Assembly (NCBI GenBank): GCA_029465975.1
Contig: CM055745.1
Coordinates: 4,650,204-4,714,203 of the forward strand
Length of the DNA stretch: 64,000 nt
Origin: Dallia pectoralis
Taxonomy: Eukaryota > Chordata > Actinopteri > Esociformes > Umbridae
Reading direction: 5' to 3'
The position numbers and the translations under genes are program-made. How positions within the stretch are numbered: position 1 is the stretch's first letter; each line of letters opens with the position of its first letter. The notes under the pieces are model-generated. The model was given only the letters and a program-made list of their open reading frames with translations. It ran no database searches and had not been told where the DNA came from. This document shows positions 23,659 through 34,900 of the stretch, one piece after another.

Positions 23659-24062
23659 TGTAAGGGTTTGTGTGTGTCCCCGTTTTGTACGCGTGTTTCT
23701 GTCTCCCTCTAGTGGTTGTTTCTTGTATATGGTTTTGTTCTGGTATTTTTTGTTCCCCGTCACTAATTTTCCGGCCCTTGCACACCTGTTGTCGTTTAGT
23801 CCTCGTTATCTCTGTATATAAGCTCCCCAGTGTCTCTTGTGTTGGTTCGGTCATTGTTCCCTGATGTGTGTGCCTATTCCCGAGTAAGCCTGTTGCTCTC
23901 TTGTTTCCTGTACCTGTTCCTAGTTTTTATTTTCTGTTCAGTGTTGTGTTTTATTTTGGACCACGTGCCGTGTTTTTTCTTTCCACACTATTGTGTGTAG
24001 TTTTTAGTTTGAGTTTTTTCCCTTATTATAAATTATCAGTTCCTGATTATCCCTGCGTGACA
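23659..24062 (+). mobile_element. Solo LTR (404 bp), probable
   Basis: Starts TGTAAGGG and ends GTGACA, with a TATA-like TGTATATAAG near 23813. It is flanked by GATGG and GTTGG, a 5-bp target duplication with one mismatch. Codon-free pyrimidine-rich sequence of LTR type. There is no internal retrotransposon sequence, so it is a solo LTR if real. Small open frames within it are not genes. Confidence 0.55.
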
Positions 24063-24644
24063 GTTGGGTTATAAACCAAATGGCTAACCCATAATGTGTT
24101 TCCTGGCAGTGACGATTGTTTTCTTCCATAAGGGGCAAATTCACATTCAATTTCCTGTGAGACAGTAAAGCCTCGGGAATACATCCCGGCATAATGTATA
24201 TATATATATTGCACCACACCCAACATGAAAACGTCAGGGACAGTCATACATTTGGATAGATTTCTTCATCTGTAACACTTGCAGAAGCATTTCTAGAAAA
24301 ATAAACAACGCTTCCTATTATACACATAAAGTGTAGTTTGCACAAAACTTGATGAGAAACATTTATTGGCAAACATGTCACAACACAGTATTTTAAACAA
24401 CATGGAGGCTACTGATTAATGTGGCACAGGAATGTACAAATACAGTAATGTACATTATATAATTATTATACAAGCCATATTTGTATTATAATGGACCTTT
24501 AGACAGTATGCAAGCACGTTATTAAATTGACGCTTTTATATTTTCTATTTATAAAGAGGAATTGACAAAATATCGACCGAACATATTGTAGCCACCCTGG
24601 TGGTGCCGCCACTCACCCCTCTATAGGTGATATCCTTATATGGA

Positions 24645-24720
24645 GCAGTTGGTAGTGGGCTCGGCTACGGAGCCGTAGGACGCTGGATCGATTCCCACTC
24701 CGGACGCTACATTACTCTCA
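24645..24720 (+). repeat. tRNA-like SINE head (possible)
   Basis: A possible A box (GCAGTTGGTAGTGGGCTCGG) and B box (GGATCGATTCC) are spaced as in a tRNA. No functional cloverleaf is apparent and the tail is not recognised, so this is only a possible SINE fragment in the ANO10 A/B intergenic region. Confidence 0.35.
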
Positions 24721-25439
24721 CTTGTGCTATTAGACAACCACTGCGCAAGTAACTTTCACTTGTAATTAATCCGCTTTAAAACCTGTATTCCGAATGCATA
24801 TCATTTGCCGTGGGAGTTTACTGCATGACTAGTAGAAGTTCTGTACTTCTCTATAATATTGGCACTGATTGGCAAAAACAGTGAGAATTCGCCCCTTCAA
24901 ACCAAGTGGATCTGTCCAGTCAGCCAGCACCACGTTATGAAGTCAGCAATTCACATGCAACTAGGGTATTGAGAAGATATTAAGTAAATTGTTCCACCAG
25001 AGCCCAGTAGATTGGATAACCAAAGATTAAAATATTAACATGCACTATACCAAACAGAACACGAGGAGTCAAGCAATTAATGAATCTCACATATTAAAAA
25101 CCCACTGTCAATCAGGGCTGAAAATGACAACCTACCTTTTGGAAAGAGTAGGCTTGGAAAACTGATTCATATTTCAGAAAGATGAGAAAACTATAAAGTA
25201 CTCATATGAGGGTCAAAAGTTGTTTCTTGCAACAGTATTGTAGTGAACAGAGTTAAACCTACGGAGCCATGTTAAGAAGGCAGGTATAGCACTCTATAAC
25301 AAAACAAATATTAAGCTGGTAATGTTGAGTTGTTTCACAATGACATATTTTCATATTTTTGCCAAAGGAAGTTTTCTTCAGCCCAGTATCACATACTGGA
25401 ATGATGAGAGTCTAGAAAGGGAGTACCTATGGAATGAAA
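24721..25439. other. ANO10 A/B intergenic region, nothing recognised
   Basis: Unique AT-rich sequence. I find no exon, SINE or element with confidence. Confidence 0.5.
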
Positions 25440-25690
25440 TTGTTAGTGTTCCTCTATGGAATTGTTAGTGTTCATTTATGGAATGGTTAGTGTTCATTTA
25501 TGGAATGAGTTCATTTATGGAATGTGTTCATTAATGGAATGTGTCCATTTATGCAATGTGTCCATTTATGCAATGTGTCCATTGATGCAATGTGTCCATT
25601 GATGGAATGTGTTCATTGATGGAATGTGTTCATTTATGGAATGTGTTCATTGATGGAATGTGTTCATTTATGGAAAGGTTAGTGTTTAAT
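25440..25690. repeat. ~17-bp minisatellite (TGGAATGTGTTCATTTA)
   Basis: About 14 imperfect tandem copies of TGGAATGTGTTCATTTA with GATGG and ATGCA variants, just downstream of the 3' end of ANO10 copy B. Confidence 0.93.
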
Positions 25691-25966
25691 AATGGAATTG
25701 AATGGTTTGTGTACTGAACGAAGTAGTGTCATAAGGGATTAGTCTAATGAGCTTATGTCCATGTGGGAATCTGTGGAAAATGTCTGCACACTTCCTCTTC
25801 AACATAGGTCATTATAATTGCAGCAGTCCTCAGTATGGAGCTACAGAGACATAGAGCTTTCATGGGGAGATGGAGAACTCTGTCTCGCTTTAGAGTTTCA
25901 GTTTTAGTAGACCAGACGCCATCCTCCTATCCTGGTTATCACATTGGCATCTGGATTCCACAGTCA

Positions 25967-28900
25967 TTAAAGCTTCTGTAGGAGTCAAAGCAAGATGATT
26001 AATTGTCAGGTTCCTCATTGTATCAGTAATTGTCAGGGCTCATATATATATATATCAGTGATTTTTAATAATTCTCACCCGCTGGCCTAATGCTTGCATA
26101 GACTGAAACTCCATTTGTTCCCTCTTGATTCTGACCCAGTCAGGTTCATCTGGGATCATAAAGGCTAGAACCATCTTGAACAGGATCAGCACATGCTGAT
26201 AAACAAACATGTGTGTCAGTTCTCAGTAAAGACAATCAAACAGTAACAAGAGACTGAATCACAATGGCTTCTGAATCCCAAGTCAAACTCCCTCATACTG
26301 ACCAGGGTGACATTAAACCATACATGGCTCCTTATAAGGTACCTCAACCAGGATGGCGAAGAGTAAGATGTTCTTGCTGCTGATTCGTCCCTCCAGACAG
26401 AACTCCTGGACCCGAGGGGACAGCAGCAGCAGCCAACAGTTAGACATGACGGAGACGAAGCCCAGAACTTCAAATGCTGTCTGAAACACACACACACAGA
26501 AAATATGTCATTGATCTACACAAAATTACATTTTATATTACATTTAAGTACAAATATAATTTAGATCTTTTAAAGCCTCACGAATAAGAAATAAATAAGT
26601 AAGTAAATCTGTACTATAACAACAAGTAGTGTTTCATATTTCATATAAAAAATCTATGTTATTGTATTTTGAAATTAGAGTATTTGTATTGATTTATGAT
26701 AACAACCATAAATCATTCCAAGAGCGGGATATCAGTCTAGTAAAGTCGTTACAGAACAAGGAAGTTACATCCTAACTGAAGACCCGCCCTTGATGATCGG
26801 TCTGACAGATTGCATTATAATTTAGTCCACTATATGCTTCCATAGAATAGGCTTAAACCAATCGCATTCCAGTTTATCTCAACACCCGTCCCAAACCCAC
26901 CAAATGCCCAATCAGACCGACTTCCTTGTAACGTTTAGCGGTAAACTTGTCGGATCAGACGGCTAGGCTGGTGAATGCTAACAATATCCAATCTAAATAT
27001 GTCATTTTTATCTATATATAATATGTAAGTATTTTCTCTGTTTTCACATATGCAACTCCTCCCCCCAAAGCTCTGACCTGCCAGACCCCAATGTTGGACA
27101 CGGGGGGAGAGAACGGCTTCCGGAACAGTTTGCAGATCTTGTAGGCATCTCCTCTGATTTCAGTGATGTTGTTGAGGAGCAGGAGAACGGCAGTGAGTGG
27201 ATACACACAGGAGAAGAGACTCAAATATCCAAACTGCACCAGCAACTCAATGTACTCCGAAAACAGGCCCTGAAAAGTAGTAATAGGGACAATTAATTTT
27301 GTGGTTTACTTCCATAACTGTGCGATGTCTAGCAAATGAAAACATGGAACTGTTTTTAAAAGGATATAGACGTGGCTCCAAGAAAACATTATTAGGAAGT
27401 TCGTTTTGGAGTGTATTTGCTCTATATTTGGGGACAGAAGAGTCCTCAATATGCACATTCACGATGACCACAACAATGAAGGCGCCCAATCTTTGCCCTG
27501 ATCATTGGCTTCCACCATCAGCTGATACTGGCTCGCCGTTTCCCTGTCAGGTCGAACCCAGATCTTCACCAGGCCGTTCCTGGGGTCAATTTCAAAAGCA
27601 TCTTTGTCTCCCTGTTGGTTAACAATCTTATAGATCATGTTGGCATTCGACAGGGCATCGCCATCTGTGGCCCTGATAGTCAACAGCTCGAAGCCGACCT
27701 CTACGTTCTCTCTGATACTGCCCCGATACTCTGTCTGCTCGAACACGGGCCCGTGGTCATTAGTGTCACTAATTGTGACCGTGAGATAAGGCCGACCGTT
27801 TAGGTTCTCTGTGGCAATAACCTTGAATACATGTGTGTCCCCCCTGTCCAACAGATGCAGCAGGCGTGATGGTGCCGGTTTGTGAACATATCTGGAAATA
27901 GTCACTGGATCTGCTATCAAACAGAGCCTCCATCTCATAGTGAACTTCACCCGCAGCTCCATGGTCTGTATCCAGTGCTTTCAGTGTCATGACCCGGGTC
28001 CCTGGGAGTTCGTTCTCCGGGACGGACACCTGGTAGTTGCGCAGTTGAAACTGGGGGAGCAGAATTCTTTTTTTGCGTTTGATCCATGTATCCATAGTCC
28101 CGGTATGACTGTGTGCTGACGTGGCATGACTACTGTGAGAATAGACATGTAATTTCACCTGTACAGTTGTGTAATTCCATAAAGTGTGCACCCTGCAGAA
28201 TAAATCCAAATGCTTCTGCTCATTGAGTTGAATACAGTCCGGATAAAAACTCCTCTGTTATCATAAAGGATCTTCCAGTCTCCACAGGATGCACGGTGGG
28301 ATTGTGTTTCGAGTAGAAAAAGTGGCAAATTATCATAAAGCTTAAAAAGCACTACACTTGTAGAGATGCATGGTGATTTATTGGGGACTTCTGCAAGAAG
28401 TTGCATGTAAATCTCAGGCTTACCTTCTGGGCTCTTTCTTCTATACTTAATGAATCAGTTCTGTCCATGCACAAATGCATTGAAGTGAAATTAAAATAAG
28501 GTTTTTCGACCTAATCGATTAAATGTGAATGTAAAGAGGTGCAGGGTTCTGCAGAAACTGCGCACAGCTGACTTTACCTGATAAATATACAAGTCCATGT
28601 TGTTGGTCAATATCTATAATATTCCTCAGATATGTGGGAGTTAAAGTCCTGTGTATCTGATAGATCCAATCCCGGTCCAATAGATGCATTTCCAAGCACC
28701 ACTCCAGACTGCAGTGTGTCAGAAACATGCATTTACAGGAACATGTGTTATAAACCCCATCCATATGTGTAATTCCATGGTTTACAATGCTTGTGGTCCA
28801 GTACTTGTGATTCATATTGCATTGAGTGATTCCGCAGCACAGACAGTCCATGCATGTCATGTTTCCAACTGGTCTCTCTCACTGCCCCTCCTCTGACAGC

Positions 28901-31900
28901 AACCTCACCCACTCTATTGTGTGTCAGTCAAATGCAAGTGCCCTAATCCCAGTGACCGACCACCAACTGGGTGTAGTGAGTAATACAGATGATATATATG
29001 CAATGCAATGATCCCTAAAACCAGACATAATGGATTTATTCTGCATGTAAAGCGGCGCAGAGTTCTGCGGAAACTGCGCACAGGGAACTTTTCCTGTGTT
29101 GTTTGACACCGAGGTGAGTTGAACAGAGAAAGTATTTGTTTTTTAGCTCTCACAGCTCGGAACAAATGTTTTTCTGATTTTTTTGTCTTTGGTTAATAAT
29201 ACGAGGGAAGACAAAGTCACAGAGATGAATCAAAGACTTATCGAAAAACACGATGGCAAAAAAAATAGTTTACATTGAACGCAGACAAAAATATTGAATT
29301 AAACATAATGACTTCAGGCACTGTCGGTTTGGACGGACAACTTAAAACAAGAGAACAAACAGATATCTTTGATAGACTAAGATACCATCCAATACACTTA
29401 GAAATGATTTAAAGGCAAAAACAGTGAAGGGCACAATAACAAAAAACAGAGAAAAACATGAAATCACATGAATTTACTGGAAAAGAGGGAAGGCTTCTCT
29501 GGGATCTGAGTGTTTCCTCTTCTAGATCGTCTTCCAGAAGTTCCTTCTGAGGAGCAGTGATGAAGCGATCCACTAGAAATGGAACTACTACCTCTGTGAA
29601 CTGGTTCAGCAGCTGAGCCAAGATCAGCAGAGAAGCAAGTCTCTGTGTGCAGACAATAACAACAAACGAACACATGCAAAATGTACACATACACACCTCT
29701 TTCATAGCAATAATAGTGTGTTCACAGTAAGTATTTCAGGCAAAAAAAGTCAGCGTTTCAGTTAAATAGAAATATATATATATATATCTAGGAACAGATT
29801 TACAATAGAAAATTCCCATAGAAATTACGATTTGTTTCCAGTAATAAATAGGAAAACATGATAGTGAAAGAAACCAACTGAATGATCTTACCTTGCGTAG
29901 TAGTGGTAAATCTTGTTTGTAGAAAGCAATGTGGAACAGCACAGCAAAGTTATTAAAGAAGGTAAACTAAAAAGAGAGCGAGATAATGTGTCTGTAAGGC
30001 ATTAATAATTTATTGTGTAAAGGATGAGCATATCATAAAAAAATGGTTCTCACAGATGCAAAAAACTCCAACCCTACCAGAATATACCTAGCCCAAGACG
30101 ACTGCACTGATCTGTACCAGAATATACCTAGCCCAAGACGACTGCACTGACCTGTACCAGAATATACCTAGTCCAAGAAGACTGCACTGACCTGTACCAG
30201 AATACACCTAGTCCAAGACGACTGCACTGACCTGTACCAGAATATACCTAGCCCAAGACGACTGCACTGACCTGTACCAGAATACACTAAGCATACATCC
30301 ACTAAGCCAACCTACATTTAACATACATAAATTACACCAACCGGTAAAAACATCTGTAAATAAATTAACATGGCACATCATTAATATTCCTACCAATACC
30401 ATAATACAGTTACCATAACTGTAATACAAATACTTCTACCTAAAACATGTAACATAACACACTTAAAAAAACTCAGCTACACTAACCTGAAACAGAACAC
30501 AATCATTTGAAATCCACTACAACTACATTTACCTTACCAGAGACGTGCCTCGTTTACTTGAAATATCCTCCTACCTGTACAAAACACCTGTAAATAAATG
30601 AACACAGCACATCTCTTCCTCACCAACCATTACCAAAATAAAGTAGCCATATCTCTAATACAGCTACCTGTACAAAAAGCTGTAACATGACACACTTAAA
30701 AACTCTCAGCTACACTAACATGAAACAGAAAACAATCATTAGATGTCCACTAAACCTACATTTACCAAAAACGTGCCATATTAACTGGAAAAATCATCCT
30801 ACCTGTAGAAAACACCTGTAAATAAATGTACATATTATACCTCTACTAAACCTAACAATACAAATATATATTTACCATATCTGTACTACACTGAAAAACA
30901 TCTGTAAATAAATTAACATGCCACATCATTACTACTCCTACCAGTACCTGTCATGACTCCTAGTCCCAAGTAGGACATCTAGTGGGCTAGGAGGGGTGGA
31001 GCACTTATTTACCACTGGGTTTATCACACAGCTGATGGGTGTAATGTTTTAATGAGATTGTCACAGCTTTGTGGGGTTTGGGTGATTATGTTTGTTACTT
31101 AAGTCAATGGGTCTTGGGACACGGTGTGGATTATTGTGTATGTGTTCATGCCTCACGTCACACTGTTATATGTTTAGGTGAGTGTTGTTAGATAGGATTA
31201 CTGTTGTTTTAAATGTACTTTATTAGCCGCTGTTTAGCGCACTTTCATTTAAACCAGTGTAGTTGTTTTTCACCGATCTCGGTTTGTTTTGCGTTTGTGT
31301 TCTAAATAAACCTGACTGGAACGAACCTATATGCTCTGCCTGGCTTCCTCTGCACTACACCTCCAGTATTCGTGACAGTACCACAATACAGTACCATGAC
31401 TGTACTACAACTACTTTTACAAAAACTACCTGTACAAAACATCTGTAAATAAATAAACTTAGTATAACTCAACTACACATACCAATACCAGTATACATTT
31501 ACTATATTTGTATTTTGGCCCATAAACCGTTTACTACACCTAGCAGAACTACTACCGTACCTTTACCCCATCTCCACTAACCTATCTATACCAGATTGCA
31601 CCTAGCAGAACTACTACTGTACCTCTACCCCATCTCCACTAACCTATATATACCAGATTACACCTAGCAGAACTACTACAGTACCTCTACCCCATCTCCA
31701 CTAACCTATCTATACCAGATTGCACCTAGCAGAAATACTACAGTACCTTTACCCCATCTCCACTAACCTATCTATACCAGATTACACCTAGCTCTACATC
31801 AGGCAACCATGCAGTATACTGTATATAGAACTGTATAATGGAAGAAACAAGGGTCTAGAAGACGGTTTGGGACTGACCAGGAGGACTTTTGTGGTATGAT

Positions 31901-34900
31901 GATTCTGGAAGGAGGACTCCTCTCTGTGGTTTTCTACCAGGGGAAATCAGACATTTTTTAGGGGATATATCACTGGTAAAACACAAACTGTGGCTGTTCC
32001 CGTCCAACAGTATTTTCAGTTGTTTTACTATTTTGGCCCAGTAAACATTCTACCCCAGCCCGTATCAGAATTATACATGGGCCTTGAAATTGTATCCACT
32101 TCACTTGTTCTTTGTTACCACAGTGCCTATTACCACTTCCTGGTCTGAGCCATTTCCCAGATCCTCCTCTTACCCCATTCTGTGAGTTGCAAGGCCACTG
32201 TGCTGTGCATATTCCCCAGCATGTTGGTGTAGACGATGTGGATAATGGAGGGTAGATAGAGCAGAACCCTGGAGAACCAGGAGGCACTGTCCTGATGGAA
32301 GCTCTGGGCCAGGGCCTCTCCATAGTAGAAGCCTGTCATGCCCAGCACCACCAGACCCATAAACAGCCCCACTACAGGAACCGACACCAGACCCACACGC
32401 AGCTGGCTCTTCCACTCCGGGAACAGTGGCTCCAGGCGGCCTGTCACAGGGTTGATCCCCAGGGTGCCATGGAAACCAGGACGGGGCTCGGCGAAGCTTT
32501 CGGACAGTTGCAGTGTACCCCAACGTTCAGAGAGGGCTGAACTTCGCCGCTTCCAGAACTCCATGAACAGCGTAGACCACAGCATGCTAAACACAGCCTG
32601 TACCATATGACCGCTGACTGAGGGGCCATCATCATCATCATCACCCATCACTCCCTCCTCGACCTGCTTCTTCATCACCGTTCCTGATGATTCACCTCCT
32701 CCAGGCACCAGAAAGGTCAAAGCCAAGCCCAGGAGTGCAGGAGGCACCAGGGCCCAGGTGTAAAAGTCCAGAAAACTGAAGTAAAATGCCACCGTATCTC
32801 CAAAATAGGACTGGATTGCATCTGCACAGGAAGAAAGACATCGTTGTAACGGCCGCAACGTCTTCAAAACAAGACCACACAGAAACCCGAATCTTTTCAG
32901 TTTACCAGCTCACGTTTGCTTTTGAAATTACCACAGAATCAGAGTAATCCAGAAACAAACACATATAATTAATTTAGCTACAAGAAATCTACAGTACAGA
33001 AGTTGCTAACCCAACCGTGCAGCCGTGTAACCATGTATATTATTACAATAATCATTATTATTTGCATATAAAATTAAATACTGTATCCCAGTTACGTGTT
33101 CAGACACATTTGTGTCTGTTACTGTACAAACCCCAGGACAAAACCATAAATTCATCAAGGCTAACCGTCAATACCGCAACACAGATCTTCCTATCCACAC
33201 CACCAGTCGTCAGTGAGCTGTTATAACCGGTAATAACCGGTTGAGCCAAGCTCTCGCTCTAAAGTTCTATGGCTCGCGCGTTTCGTCACAATACCTTTTT
33301 TGAGCGTTTGTCTCGACCGCTTCTAACCAATCGTGTTCATTGGAACTCAAGTTCAATCGGCCACGTGGGACTCACTGTCCGGTATAAATCCATAAATCCC
33401 TCAAGGCTTAACCATCCATGGTGCAACATAGAACTTTCTATCAATATCTATAGATATTTAACAATGAAGGAATGGCTAATTCAATTCTAGGATTTAACTG
33501 AGTTATTTACCCTCCCTACTCCACACTCCTTAATGTATAAGACGTTAACTGATAACTAAATATTTCATTGCTTACCCGAATATTGTTATACATCTGTAGA
33601 CTATACGCTTCTTGTTGACATCAACATGTTGCTAATAGCTAGCTTTGATTTGTTGCATATCTTGTGTTGTTTTTCCAGACCGGTTCAAAATACATATTTC
33701 CACATATCATTAACTTCTATCGCGTTAATAGTTTGGTAGACCTATAGTACACGACCTGTCGTCAGTGAGTTTCTCCTGACTCGTCGAGCCGCGCTCTCGC
33801 TCTCGCTCTCGCGCGTTTCGTCACAATAGCCTACTGTTTGTTCGTTCGACCGCTCCTAACCAATCGTACTCTTTGGAACTCAGGTACGTTCTATCACGTG
33901 GAGCTCACGGTCTCCCTTAGCAACCACCCAAATGACAAATGATAGAAGTTGGTAGCTCAGTGGTAGAGTGCATGGTTTGTATATATGATGTCCTGGGTTC
34001 AATCCCCAGCTTCTCCCAGGACGCCGTTGTAACTTCAACTTTATTCGCGATCGGCCTACCGGATCAAATAAAGGTTAAAAACAGCTACATTGTCTATAGA
34101 CCAAAGTCTGAAATGAAAACAAAATTCGAACCAATTTAGTTTACAAGCAATCTATAGAATTTAGTTACCCACCAAGAGTGGATTAAAGTGTCAACAGACC
34201 TGTTTTTATAGACATATGAGAATAAATTATGTACCAGTTAGAAGTTCTGACACATTTGTGTCAAAAATGTGAGATGCTGTACATCCGGGGCTGAACAATT
34301 ATTAATTTTTCGACCAGAAGAGATATATTTCCCATCCATAGTACTCATAAACCTTCAAATTAAAACACCACAACATACTTTTAAGCTAGCTTGCTTACCC
34401 TTACCCCAATTTAAATAAACAACTGCAAACTTGCTGAGCTACCAACTTCCTTTCAGATCTCAAACCGAGATAATTAGCTTCCATCTGTAATCAGTTATAG
34501 TGATGTTGATTAGTTCATACTCATATGCCTCCATTGCTTAGAATTGCAATTCAAAGCAAATAGTCCACCATAGGAAAATAAACTTTCAAAAGGTATTCGA
34601 GATAAAGTTATGGAAAGGCGCAAGTCATGAACTGGCTATTGCAAGAAAGGCTTTTTCTATCCTCTAAGACCATAATTGTGGACATGGAGGGTGTGGCACC
34701 ACCTGTATCTTTGCTAAATCAAGCCGTCCCTCAAAACTGAATGACGAGACAAGGAAGAGCCCAATCAAAGATGAAACCAAGAAGCCAATGGCAAATTTGA
34801 AGGAGATTCAGGCGTTAATGCAAAAACTGGTTTCTGTGTGCATGTGACCACAATATCACAATTGCTCCATAAGGTGGAGGCGGCAGCATTCTGTGGTGGT

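Noticed and set aside
23670..24074. Small plus-strand hydrophobic open frames
   Set aside because: They lie within the probable solo LTR at 23659-24062; pyrimidine-rich sequence gives Phe/Leu/Val-rich frames.
33944..34015. Functional tRNA-Ala gene
   Set aside because: A and B boxes are good, but the anticodon stem is disturbed and a SINE body with an AAATAAAGGTTAAAA tail follows.
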